A model generated the notes under the pieces. It had not been told where the DNA came from and searched no databases. It saw nothing but the letters and a program-made list of their open reading frames with translations. A DNA stretch of 28,422 bases from Bacillota bacterium. Its GTDB lineage: Bacteria > Bacillota > Limnochordia > Limnochordales > ZCTH02-B6. Below, piece after piece: positions 14,628 through 22,647 of the stretch; positions within the stretch are counted from its first letter, which is position 1; every line of letters starts with the position of its first letter. Location of the stretch: contig QGSR01000001.1 in assembly GCA_003387805.1 (NCBI GenBank), positions 1-28,422 on the forward strand, in the 5' to 3' direction. Position numbers and translations under genes: made by a program.

Positions 14628-16166
14628 ATGTGCGGACTTGCGGGAATGTTCGGCAAGAAAGCCGGTGATGAGGATGTCGCGGCGGTCCGGCGGATGATGG
14701 AGCGGCTGGCCCATCGCGGACCCGACGGCCGGGCGTTTTTCGCAGGCGAAGACGTCTGCCTGGGACAAAACAGCCTGGCCGTCGTCGATCTGCAGGCCCG
14801 GCGCCGGCCCGTGCGGAACGAGGACGGCTCGCTGTGCATCGTGGCCGACGTGGAGGCCTACGGCACGGCCGCCATGCGGGCGCGGCTTCCCCGCGGCTGC
14901 CGGTTTGCCACGAACACCGGCGCGGAAGCGGTGCTGCACCTGTACGAAGAGTACGGGCCGAATTGCGTCGAGCACATCGAAGGCGCGTTTGCGTTCGTCA
15001 TCTATGACGCCCGGCGGCGCGCCCTGTTCATGGCCCGGGATCCTCTCGGCGTAAAACCCCTCTACTACGGCTACGGCCCGGACGGGACGCTGTATTTCGC
15101 CTCGGAAATCAAGGCGCTGGCCGTCGCGACCGAGGACATCCGCGAATTCCCTCCCGGACACCGCTTCGACACCGAGGCCGGTTTCGAGCGGTATTACCGC
15201 CTGCCGGCCGCCGACGGCGACGCGGCGCACCCCCTGAGCGACCCCGAGCAGGCCGTGGAGCGGGTGCGGGCCTTGCTGGAGGAGGTGGTGGAGAAGCGCA
15301 TGCGGACCGACGCGCCGCTGGGAGCCTTCCTCAGCGGCGGTTTGGACTCGAGCCTCATTACGGCCCTGGCCGTACGCCGGCAGCCCGGCCTGAAGACTTT
15401 TGCCGTGGGGATGGAGGGCAGCGGCGATCTGGAGGCGGCCCGCACGGTGGCGGATTATCTCGGCACGCGGCATTACGAGTACGTCATCACCGAAGAGGAC
15501 ATTCGCGAGACCCTGCCCCGCGTCATTTACCATCTGGAATCCTTCGACCCGGCGCTGGTGCGGGGCGCCATGGCCAATTATTTCGCGGCGCGACTGGCAA
15601 AAGACCACGTCAAGGTGGTGCTGAGCGGGGAAGGCGCCGACGAGCTGTTCAGCGGTTACACGTATTTGCGGGAGCTGGACGTGGAGGAGGAGCTGCCCCG
15701 GGAGCTGCGCCTCATCACCGCCAAGCTGCACAACACGGGGCTGCAGCGGCTGGACCGGCTGTCGGCCGCGCACTCGGTGGCCGCCCGCCCGCCGTTCTTG
15801 GACTTGAAACTGGTGGAGCTGGCCTTCCGGATTGCGCCGGGCCTGAAGATGTACGGCCGGCCCAAAGTGGAGAAGTGGATCTTGCGCAAAGTGGCCGAGC
15901 GGTACCTGCCCCACTCCATCATCTGGCGGGCCAAGCAGAAATTCGCCATCGGCACCGGCATCGCCGACGTGCTGAAAAAGCTGGCCGAAGAGCGGGTGTC
16001 CGAAGCCGAGTTCCGGCGGGGGCGGCACCTGAAAAACGGCTTCGAGATCAAGTCCCGGGAGGAATACTACTATTACAAGCTGTTCCGCCGCTTCTTCCCG
16101 GCGGAGCGGGTGACGCGGGTGATGGGCCGCAGCCGCAGCCTGGGGCCGACGGAGCGGTATGCGTAA
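14628..16166 (+). CDS. asnB: Asparagine synthetase, glutamine-hydrolysing
   Basis: A 512-residue enzyme that makes asparagine from aspartate, ATP and glutamine. The start is fixed by the N-terminal nucleophile: Met is followed at once by Cys2 (MCGLAGMFG), with AAGGAG ten bases upstream. The frame is open to 14457, but an earlier start would bury Cys2. The glutaminase half contains LAHRGPDGRAFF and ARDPLGVKPLYYG. The synthetase half has the pyrophosphatase loop LSGGLDSS (about 235-242) and the VLSGEGADELFSGY motif. It is somewhat shorter than E. coli AsnB (554 residues). It is transcribed alone and converges with the esterase gene 6 bp away. Confidence 0.95.
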   Translation: MCGLAGMFGKKAGDEDVAAVRRMMERLAHRGPDGRAFFAGEDVCLGQNSLAVVDLQARRRPVRNEDGSLCIVADVEAYGTAAMRARLPRGCRFATNTGAEAVLHLYEEYGPNCVEHIEGAFAFVIYDARRRALFMARDPLGVKPLYYGYGPDGTLYFASEIKALAVATEDIREFPPGHRFDTEAGFERYYRLPAADGDAAHPLSDPEQAVERVRALLEEVVEKRMRTDAPLGAFLSGGLDSSLITALAVRRQPGLKTFAVGMEGSGDLEAARTVADYLGTRHYEYVITEEDIRETLPRVIYHLESFDPALVRGAMANYFAARLAKDHVKVVLSGEGADELFSGYTYLRELDVEEELPRELRLITAKLHNTGLQRLDRLSAAHSVAARPPFLDLKLVELAFRIAPGLKMYGRPKVEKWILRKVAERYLPHSIIWRAKQKFAIGTGIADVLKKLAEERVSEAEFRRGRHLKNGFEIKSREEYYYYKLFRRFFPAERVTRVMGRSRSLGPTERYA

Positions 16167-16172
16167 GGCGCG

Positions 16173-16832
16173 TCAGGCGCTCATGCGCTCCTGCAGCCAC
16201 GCCCGCACCACGGCCGCGCATTCCGCCGAGACGTGGTGGGCCATGGCAAACTCCTCGTAGCGCACGTCCGCGCCCAGCTCCCGCAGCGTGTCCGCGGCGG
16301 CCCGGCCCCACTGGACCGGCAGCACGTTGTCCATCGTGCCGTGGGTGACCAGGACCGGCAGGCCGTCCAGTCGCCGGTGCGCGGGTTCCCAGCCGGCGGG
16401 GCGGGGGAAGTAGCCGCTCAAGGCCGCCACGCCGCCGATTTGGTCGCGGACCGTCAGCGCCGTGGCGATGGACATGACGGCGCCTTGACTGAAACCCAGC
16501 ATGATCAGCCGTTCCGCCGGCACGTCGAAGCGGGAGCGCACGTCGTCCACCAGCTCCGCCAGCAGCTCCACGCTGTGCCCGAAGGAGCGGGGCTCGGGCT
16601 CGCCCAGCGAGGCGAACTCGAACCACGCGTAGCCCGCGCCGAAGGCGTGGCGCAGCTCGATGGGCCCGCGCGGAGCCACCACCCGGCACGGCAGCGCCAG
16701 CTCGCGGCCCAGGCCCAGCAGGTCCTCTTCGTTGCTGCCGAAGCCGTGGACGGCGATGACCGTCAGCGCCGGCTGCGACACGTCCGGCGGCTCATAGACG
16801 CGAGTGAAAAGGCGTGACAACGGCGTGACCAC
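16173..16832 (-). CDS. Carboxylesterase/phospholipase-type alpha/beta hydrolase (YpfH-like)
   Basis: A 219-residue cytoplasmic serine hydrolase of the Abhydrolase_2 group. The catalytic triad is visible: Ser115 in GFSQG, Asp168 in GTMDNVLP and His199 in MAHHV. The early LTVIAVHGFGSNEEDLLGL gives the oxyanion-hole HG motif. The substrate is unknown; relatives act on short acyl esters or lysophospholipids. The GTG at 16832 has AAGGA directly against it, so TTG 16820, about 11 bases after AAGGAG, may be the real start (215 residues). It is the last gene of a run starting with the Fur-family gene, 63 nt after the YpiB-like gene. Confidence 0.85.
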   Translation of the reverse strand: MVTPLSRLFTRVYEPPDVSQPALTVIAVHGFGSNEEDLLGLGRELALPCRVVAPRGPIELRHAFGAGYAWFEFASLGEPEPRSFGHSVELLAELVDDVRSRFDVPAERLIMLGFSQGAVMSIATALTVRDQIGGVAALSGYFPRPAGWEPAHRRLDGLPVLVTHGTMDNVLPVQWGRAAADTLRELGADVRYEEFAMAHHVSAECAAVVRAWLQERMSA

Positions 16833-16895
16833 TCCTTCACCGGCCGCATGGAGAGGCTGCGGCGGGCGCGGACCGGGCGCGGCGGGCCGGCCGCC

Positions 16896-17489
16896 TCAGG
16901 CGTTGTTGCCTTGCGTAACCTGGAGCTCCAAAGCCCGCAGCTCCCGGGTGCACGCCTGCAGCTCTTCCTGCGCCATCTTCTGGAAGACCGCCAGCTCCGC
17001 CCGGCGCGCCTCGTCGCCTTCCTCCATGAGGCGGCGGACTTCGTTGTAAATGTCCAGGGCGCGGTCGATGCGGCTGCGCAGGTCCTCCATGCGGCTTTCC
17101 GCCTGCACCACGCCGGCGGTGCGCCCGGCCACCACGTCCGCGTAGCTGTCGACCAAAACCCGCTGAAACTCTTCGTCTTCCTCGGCACCGTCAAAGGATG
17201 CCTTGACGCAGATGGGCTCGCTGCGATGGGCCAGGGCCGAGGCCAGGGTCAGCGGGTCCGGAAAGTCCATGCCGCCCACGCTGGCCTGCCACGGCGGCGT
17301 GGGCCACACGCGGGCCCGGCCCATGTTGATTTGCACCGCGATGGGCGCGCCCGTCAGATCCCGCACGAAGTGCACCCGGTGCACGGCGCCCATCAGCAGG
17401 CCGCACAAATAGACCAGCATCGCGTCCGGGTAGGCCGCGATGGAAAGGCGCTGCAACACGCGAACTTTCAGGCGAATCTCTTCACTCAT
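16896..17489 (-). CDS. YpiB/UPF0302-like protein with C-terminal coiled coil
   Basis: A 197-residue soluble protein. Residues 23-110 (AMLVYLCGLLMGAVHRVHFV, later HRSEPICVKASF) resemble the UPF0302 domain of Bacillus YpiB in spacing and in the HFV and EPIxVxxxF elements. This is a weak family match by eye. Residues 120-197 are rich in Glu, Arg, Leu and Ala in heptad-like order (MEDLRSRIDRALDIYNEVRR) and should form a coiled coil. The function is not known. ATG 17489 has GGAAGG nine bases upstream. It lies 102 nt downstream of the Fur-family gene and 63 nt upstream of the esterase on the same strand. Confidence 0.5.
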   Translation of the reverse strand: MSEEIRLKVRVLQRLSIAAYPDAMLVYLCGLLMGAVHRVHFVRDLTGAPIAVQINMGRARVWPTPPWQASVGGMDFPDPLTLASALAHRSEPICVKASFDGAEEDEEFQRVLVDSYADVVAGRTAGVVQAESRMEDLRSRIDRALDIYNEVRRLMEEGDEARRAELAVFQKMAQEELQACTRELRALELQVTQGNNA

Positions 17490-17591
17490 GGCACACGCAA
17501 CCTTCCGGGGATGCCCCCGGTCTCAGCCGTTGTTTTGTCTGGTTTTCACGCGGCCGGCGGCCTTCGCTTCCGCCGTGCCGCGGCCCTCGCG

Positions 17592-18101
17592 CTAGCCGGC
17601 GCCGGCCGTCTCGGCCCCGTGGCAGTCGGCGCACAGCCCGACGATGTCCAGGTGATGGGATTCGATGTGGTAGCCGAGCTGCTCCGCCACCCGGGCCATG
17701 GATTCCTCCATGGGGCACTGGTCCAAGTACGCCACCCGGCCGCACCGGCGGCAGATGAGCCGGTCCCGGTGATCCGCGTCGGCCGGCCCGCCCGGCGGCG
17801 CGACGATATAGCGCTGGCAGCCGTCCTCCATGTGCAGCCGCGACAAAACGCCCAAGTCCTGCAGCAGCTTCAGCGTGCGAAACACGGTGGCGCGACCCAC
17901 GCCCCGGCGGCGCAGGTCTTCGTACAGGTCTTCGCCGCTGAAGGGCCGGTGGGCCATGGCGGACACGGCTTTGGCCAGCTGCACCCTGGGTCCCGTCAGG
18001 CGGTGGCCCGCCTCCTCCAGCAGGTCCAAAATATGCTGCTCCAAGCCCGCGACGCCGGCGCTCGGGGCGTTCTTGCCGGGGTTGCCGCCTTGCATTCTCA
18101 T
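17592..18101 (-). CDS. Fur-family metalloregulator
   Basis: A 169-residue repressor of the Fur/Zur/PerR family. The winged helix covers about residues 20-95 (RLTGPRVQLAKAV, GVGRATVFRTLKLLQDLGVL). The dimerisation half has a DHRDRLICRRCGRV motif and LCADCHG, giving the two CxxC pairs (117/120 and 157/160) of the structural zinc site. The metal sensed cannot be told. The frame is open to 18296, but the family start lies here. ATG 18101 is only a few bases from AGGGG, while ATG 18095 (seven bases after AGGGGT) is better spaced. It diverges from the CopC/CopD/cytochrome operon across 355 bp, so it may control that operon (inference). Confidence 0.88.
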   Translation of the reverse strand: MRMQGGNPGKNAPSAGVAGLEQHILDLLEEAGHRLTGPRVQLAKAVSAMAHRPFSGEDLYEDLRRRGVGRATVFRTLKLLQDLGVLSRLHMEDGCQRYIVAPPGGPADADHRDRLICRRCGRVAYLDQCPMEESMARVAEQLGYHIESHHLDIVGLCADCHGAETAGAG

Positions 18102-18178
18102 ACCCCTATCATGGCACGAGTCCACGGGATACGCAACCGCTCCGCCCGGCCGCGCCGGCGCCCGCGGGCCGCCGCACG

Positions 18179-18187
18179 TGGTATAAT
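18179..18187 (+). promoter_or_regulatory. Extended -10 promoter candidate for the CopC operon
   Basis: TGGTATAAT (18179-18187) is a perfect -10 hexamer with an extended TG motif; no -35 box stands out. It would give a leader of about 260 nt before the first gene at 18457. A second weaker extended -10 (TGGTAAGAT, about 18339-18347) lies closer. No Fur-box palindrome is evident in 18102-18456, which otherwise holds no gene. Confidence 0.45.
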
Positions 18188-18456
18188 GAAGGCCGACGGG
18201 AACGGAAGACCAAACCGGCCAACCGCGCCGGGACGGGCGGCCGCCCGCGAGGCGAAGATGCGGTGCATTTCGCAAAACACCGGGCAACAACACCAAAAAA
18301 ACACTTTCGCCCGAGTCATGCGCCCAGCCCCGGCGAGCTGGTAAGATAAGCGTTGGAACACGGCGGCCCGGGCGGGCGTCCCGCGCGGGTCGTCCCCGGC
18401 CGCGGTCCGCCGTTTCCTCTTAGCTTGGTTAAATAAACATGAAAGGATGACCTTGT

Positions 18457-18894
18457 TTGCGTCGTTTGTCTTTGGCTGCTCTCGTGCTGGCTTTGGCGGC
18501 CGCTGCGTTGGCGGCGCCGGCGGCTGCGCACCAGACGAAAACCGTCGGTCCGGCCGGGGAGTACACCATCAGCTTCGGTTTCGTCACCGAGCCCATCTAC
18601 ACCAACGAGCGCAACGGCCTGGACATCATCGTGCGGCGGGCCGAGGACCGGTCGCCCGTGTCGCACCTGGAAGGCACGATGATGGCCGAAATTTTCAGCC
18701 CCGACGGTTCCGTCAGCCGGGTGCTGCCGCTGCGGGCGGTGTTCGGGCAGGAGGGCCGCTACACGGCGGACATCGTGCTCACCGAGCCGGGCGTGTACAC
18801 GGTGCGCCTGTGGGGCTACATTCTGGACGTGGAGTTTGACGAGCTGTTCCACACGCACGAGGTCAGCGACATCGCGGCGCTGGCGTTTCCGTGA
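18457..18894 (+). CDS. Secreted YtkA-like beta-sandwich protein
   Basis: A 145-residue exported protein. A signal peptide (residues 1-24, ending PAAA) leaves a mature N-terminal His25 (HQTKTVGPAGEYTISFGF), and the chain ends with an HTHEV cluster; both could bind metal. The middle (IYTNERNGLDIIVRRAEDRS, RYTADIVLTEPGVYTVRLWG) has the immunoglobulin-like pattern of YtkA/FixH-type domains. Start TTG 18457 is preceded by GAAAGGATGACC. It opens a plus-strand operon with CopC, the CopD-cytochrome fusion and an MFS transporter, so a role in extracytoplasmic copper or cytochrome handling is inferred. Confidence 0.65.
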   Translation: MRRLSLAALVLALAAAALAAPAAAHQTKTVGPAGEYTISFGFVTEPIYTNERNGLDIIVRRAEDRSPVSHLEGTMMAEIFSPDGSVSRVLPLRAVFGQEGRYTADIVLTEPGVYTVRLWGYILDVEFDELFHTHEVSDIAALAFP

Positions 18895-18975
18895 CGCCGG
18901 TGCCGCCGTTTGGGCCGCCGGCTTCGGCGGGCGGCCGGCACGCTCTCGTGACCGAGCTTTTTTCGGGGTGATACG

Positions 18976-19464
18976 ATGTTGGCTGTGACGGGAAGGGCGC
19001 TGCGGCCGGCGGCGGGGGCGGTCCTCGCTGCCGTGCTGGCCCTGGGCCTGGTTTTCGCGGCGGGAACGGCGGCCTCGGCCCACGCGTTTTTGGAGAGCAG
19101 CGTGCCCGAGCGGGACGCGGTCTTGTCCGTGCTGCCCGAAGCGGTGACGCTGACGTTTACGGAGCCGGTGGAAGTGCGGGCCAGCATTTTCAAAGTGTAT
19201 CCGCTGGAGCCCGACGATGATCCGCTGCGTCTGCGGGCGCAGGCGGCCCGGCTGGTGGACGAGGTGCTGCAAATCCGGGGCGATGAGGAGCGGCGGGCCG
19301 ACGCGGGCGTGCAGGCCGCGGGGCGCGAGGCGGCGGAGATCCGCATCGTGCTGAAGGACGGCTTGCCGCCGGGGCCGTACGTCGTCATGTGGCGGGTGCT
19401 GTCCATCGACACGCACATCACCTGGGGCCACTTCGTGTTTGCCTACGCGCCGGACGAAGGCTGA
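18976..19464 (+). CDS. copC: CopC-type periplasmic copper-binding protein
   Basis: A 162-residue exported protein with a signal peptide (residues 1-35, ending TAASA). Cleavage there exposes His36 as the mature N-terminus (HAFLESSVPERDAVL), the classical CopC Cu(II) ligand. The other expected ligands, an Asp-x-His pair, are present as Asp145 and His147 in DTHITWGHF. Between the two halves is a charged, probably helical insertion of about 40 residues (about 78-120). Methionine-rich Cu(I) motifs are absent. It precedes a CopD-domain protein by 85 nt, the usual CopC-CopD pairing in copper uptake or delivery. Confidence 0.87.
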   Translation: MLAVTGRALRPAAGAVLAAVLALGLVFAAGTAASAHAFLESSVPERDAVLSVLPEAVTLTFTEPVEVRASIFKVYPLEPDDDPLRLRAQAARLVDEVLQIRGDEERRADAGVQAAGREAAEIRIVLKDGLPPGPYVVMWRVLSIDTHITWGHFVFAYAPDEG

Positions 19465-19549
19465 GGCTGCTGCGGCCGGGGGCCCGGGCGGCCCCGGCTG
19501 ACGGCGGCGGCCGCCGGGCCCGGCGCCGCGGGGTCGAGGAGAGACGCGC

Positions 19550-21355
19550 ATGCCTTATCCGTGGATTAAGGCGATCCATTACATCGGACTGGCCCTCCTG
19601 CTGGGGGGGCCGGTCTTTTGGCATTTCATCCGCGAGGGCGACGCCGACCAGCGTCCCGGCCCGCGGTCGGCCGCGGGATGGGTGGTTTTTGCTCTCGGGT
19701 TCATTTTGTTCCTCGTTTCGGGATACCTGGACGCGGTGCGGGCGGCCCGGGACCTTTGGGGCGAGCTGCTGCCCGGCGACATGCAATATTTCCTGACCCA
19801 AAGCCGCTACGGCGTCATTATCACCCGCAAGTCGATCCTGGCCGTGCTGTTCGCGGCCTTGGCCGTCGTCGCGGCCCGGCGGCCGCGGGCGCCCTGGATG
19901 CGGGCCGCGGTGGCCGCCTTGGGCCTCGGCGTCGTCTACCACGTCAGCGCAGCGTCGCATTCGGCCGCGGAGGGGTTCCTCGGGCTCTTCTCGGACATGA
20001 TGCACGTCACCGGCCTGGCCGTGTGGGGCGGCGGGCTCGTCTATTTCGCTCTCTCGCCGTGGCCCCGGCCTGCGGGCGGCGGGCGGGTTGACGACGAGAC
20101 CCGGCGGCGGCTGGCCGCCACGTCCCGGCGGTTCTCTCTGGTCGGCATGATCTTTGTCGGCGCCATCATCGCCTCGGGAGCGTTCATGGCGTACCGGCTC
20201 ATTTACAGCATCATCGCCGTCACCGGCACGCCCTACGGGCTGGCCCTGCTCCGCAAGATTTTGCTGCTGGCGGGGCTGCTGGTGCTGGCTGGCGTCAACC
20301 ACTTCTATTTCGTGCCCCGGCTGGAGCGGGGCCAGGGGCCCGCGACCCTGGTGCAGCGCTTCCGCTGGACGGTCTGGGGCGAGGTCGCGCTGTTGTTCTT
20401 CATTTTGGTGTCGACGGGCGCGCTGACGACCAACTCGCCGCCCAGGGAGCCGCAGGCCATCCCGAGGCCTATCCACCAGACCGGCGTCGTCAGCGGCATT
20501 CACTACGAAATCGACGTGACGCCGTATCCCGCGGGCAACCTCGTCTTTGACCTGCGCCTCACCGACGCGGAGGGCCGGCCGGTGTCGGTGACGCCGCCGG
20601 AGATGGACTTGACCATGCCGGAGCACCTGATGCCGCCCTACTACGCAACGATGCGGCGGACGGGGCCGGGGCGGTACGAGGCGGACTTGATTCTGCCCAT
20701 GTCCGGCCGCTGGGTCATCTACATCCGGACGGACCTGGACGGCGTGCCGCTGGACGACATCGTGCTGGATTTCCGCAGCGGCGCCAGCCTGCGGGACCAG
20801 CAGCGCGAATGGTACGTGTCCCACTGGCGGGCGACGCGGCTGCCCCTCGGGCCGGTGGTGACGGTATTCTGGACGGGCCTGGTGTTTCTGGCGGTGTTCG
20901 CCATCCGGCAGGGGCGCCGCAAGGAGGAGTTCAAGCCGCTGCTGGTCAGCGGCGGCCTGCTGCTGTTTTTCAGCTTGTGGCAGGTAGGGTCGCTGTTCGT
21001 GGCCAAAGGCTATCCGACGGAGTATCAGCCCAATCCGGTGCCGCGGACCGAGGAGACGGTGGCTCTGGGCCGGGAGCTGTACATGGCCAACTGCGCGGTC
21101 TGCCACGGCCCGGAAGGCCGGGGCGACGGCCCGCTGCGGGACACCATGTGGCCGCCGCCGTCGCGGCTTTCCTGGCACGCGCCGTGGCACGCCGACGGCG
21201 AACTGTACTGGTTCATCACCAAAGGGGTGAACGGCACCGACATGCCGGCCTTCGAGCAGGCGCTGACCGACGAGGAGCGCTGGGCCATCGTCCATTTCCT
21301 GCGCACGCTGCCGCGCGAAGGCCCCATCTGGTTCCCGGGCGAGCGCATGTACTGA
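19550..21355 (+). CDS. CopD-like membrane protein fused to a YtkA-like domain and cytochrome c
   Basis: A 601-residue three-part protein. Residues 1 to about 290 are a CopD-type copper-transport membrane domain with about eight helices (IKAIHYIGLALLLGGPVFW; conserved His/Trp around MMHVTGLAVWGGG). Residues about 305-415 form an extracytoplasmic YtkA/FixH-like beta domain. Two more helices (about 437-455 and 463-480) lead to a C-terminal class I cytochrome c. Its heme motif is CAVCH (Cys515, Cys518, His519), and Met565 in TDMPAF is the likely axial ligand. This suggests coupling of copper handling to electron transfer, for example oxidase assembly or copper redox control (inference). ATG 19550 follows GAGGAGAG. 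Gaps to its neighbours are 85 and 80 nt. Confidence 0.88.
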   Translation: MPYPWIKAIHYIGLALLLGGPVFWHFIREGDADQRPGPRSAAGWVVFALGFILFLVSGYLDAVRAARDLWGELLPGDMQYFLTQSRYGVIITRKSILAVLFAALAVVAARRPRAPWMRAAVAALGLGVVYHVSAASHSAAEGFLGLFSDMMHVTGLAVWGGGLVYFALSPWPRPAGGGRVDDETRRRLAATSRRFSLVGMIFVGAIIASGAFMAYRLIYSIIAVTGTPYGLALLRKILLLAGLLVLAGVNHFYFVPRLERGQGPATLVQRFRWTVWGEVALLFFILVSTGALTTNSPPREPQAIPRPIHQTGVVSGIHYEIDVTPYPAGNLVFDLRLTDAEGRPVSVTPPEMDLTMPEHLMPPYYATMRRTGPGRYEADLILPMSGRWVIYIRTDLDGVPLDDIVLDFRSGASLRDQQREWYVSHWRATRLPLGPVVTVFWTGLVFLAVFAIRQGRRKEEFKPLLVSGGLLLFFSLWQVGSLFVAKGYPTEYQPNPVPRTEETVALGRELYMANCAVCHGPEGRGDGPLRDTMWPPPSRLSWHAPWHADGELYWFITKGVNGTDMPAFEQALTDEERWAIVHFLRTLPREGPIWFPGERMY

Positions 21356-21435
21356 CGCGACAAAGCCCCGGAAATCGCGCACCATACTGTTCGGCGCCGT
21401 GAAGGACGCGTCGGCGCCGAAAGGATGACCGCGGC

Positions 21436-22647
21436 TTGCGGGCGCAAACCCGCCGGAAAGTGGCGGCGCTGGCCGCCGTCACGTGGGTCATGGTGCTGGG
21501 CAACACCATGTTGTTTCCCGTCTTTCCCGCCATCCGGGCGGAGCTGGAGCTGAGCGGCGGGCAGCTGGCCTGGCTGGTCGCGGCCATCTCGCTGCCGTCG
21601 GCGGGGCTGAGCCCGCTGGCGGGCGCGCTCAGCGACCGCATCGGCCGCAAGGCCGTCATCGTGCCCTCGCTGGTGCTGTACGGCGCGGGCGGCTTGCTGG
21701 CCGCGCTGGCGGGCTGGCGGGCCGAGGCGCCCTTTGCGTGGATGGTGGCCGGCCGCCTGCTGCAAGGCTTGGGCTCCTCCGGACCCATGCAGCTGACCAT
21801 GGCGCTGGCCGGCGACATGTTTCAGTCCGAGGAGCGGGCGAAGGCCGTGGGCCTTCTGGAGACGGCCAACGGCGCGGGCAAAGTGGCCAGCCCGCTGTTG
21901 GGCGGCGCGGTGGGCGCCTTCGGCTGGCAGGCGGTGTTTCTGGTCTATCCCGTGGCCGCGGGCCTGGCCGCGGCGGCGATGGCGCTGCTCATCGACGAGC
22001 CGCCGGCCCGGGCGGCGCGGCGGCCGGCGTCGTACCTGGGCGCCGTTTGGCGGGCCGCGGAGCGGCCCGCGGTGTGGCTCACCTTTGCCGCCGGTTTTGC
22101 GTTCATCTTTTCGCTGATTGGACTGTCCTTTTGGCTGACGGAAGCGGCGGCCCCGCGGCTGGGCTGGAGCCGCTTCCAGCTGTCTTTGGCCGTCGCGCTG
22201 CCCATGGCGGGCCTGGCGTCCGCGTCGCTGACGGCCCAGTTCGTGCAGACCCGGCTGGGCGTCGGCGCCGCGGCGGCGGCGGGCGGCGTGCTGGCCGGCG
22301 GGGCGCTGGCCGCGGTGGCGATGCTGCCGCAGCCGCTGCACCTGTGGCTGGCCGCGGCGGGTCTGGGCGCGGGCGTGGCGCTGCCGGCGCTGAATTCCAT
22401 CGGCGTGGGCGCCGCGGGGCGGGAACAGCGGGGCGCGGTGACGGCCGTCTACGGCGGCCTGCGGTCTTTGGGCGCGGCCCTGGCGCCGGCGGGACTGCTG
22501 ATGCTGCTGCGCATCCATCCGGACGCGCCGTTTCTGATTCTCGGCGGGGTGCTGGCGGCGCTGACGCTGCTCATCGGCCGTCGGGCGGCGGGCTGGTCGC
22601 CTGCGGGGCGCCGGGCCCGGGGCCGTCCGCGCCGAGTTTCGCCGTAA
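21436..22647 (+). CDS. Major facilitator superfamily transporter (DHA1-like efflux)
   Basis: A 403-residue transporter with about twelve hydrophobic segments. Motif A is clear (GALSDRIGRKAVIV), as are MLFPVFPAIRAELEL in the first helix region and GRLLQGLGSSGPMQLTMAL in helix 4. The layout fits drug or metabolite:proton antiporters; the substrate is unknown. Start TTG 21436 follows AAAGGATGACC, nearly the same leader as the first gene of the operon (18457). The C-terminal Arg-rich tail (GRRARGRPRRVSP) is encoded over the last 77 bp, which also code antisense for the end of cysH. It lies 80 nt after the CopD fusion gene. Confidence 0.88.
   Translation: MRAQTRRKVAALAAVTWVMVLGNTMLFPVFPAIRAELELSGGQLAWLVAAISLPSAGLSPLAGALSDRIGRKAVIVPSLVLYGAGGLLAALAGWRAEAPFAWMVAGRLLQGLGSSGPMQLTMALAGDMFQSEERAKAVGLLETANGAGKVASPLLGGAVGAFGWQAVFLVYPVAAGLAAAAMALLIDEPPARAARRPASYLGAVWRAAERPAVWLTFAAGFAFIFSLIGLSFWLTEAAAPRLGWSRFQLSLAVALPMAGLASASLTAQFVQTRLGVGAAAAAGGVLAGGALAAVAMLPQPLHLWLAAAGLGAGVALPALNSIGVGAAGREQRGAVTAVYGGLRSLGAALAPAGLLMLLRIHPDAPFLILGGVLAALTLLIGRRAAGWSPAGRRARGRPRRVSP

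Noticed and set aside
18102..18456. Fur, CsoR or CopY operator
   Set aside because: No inverted repeat resembling those boxes could be found by eye.
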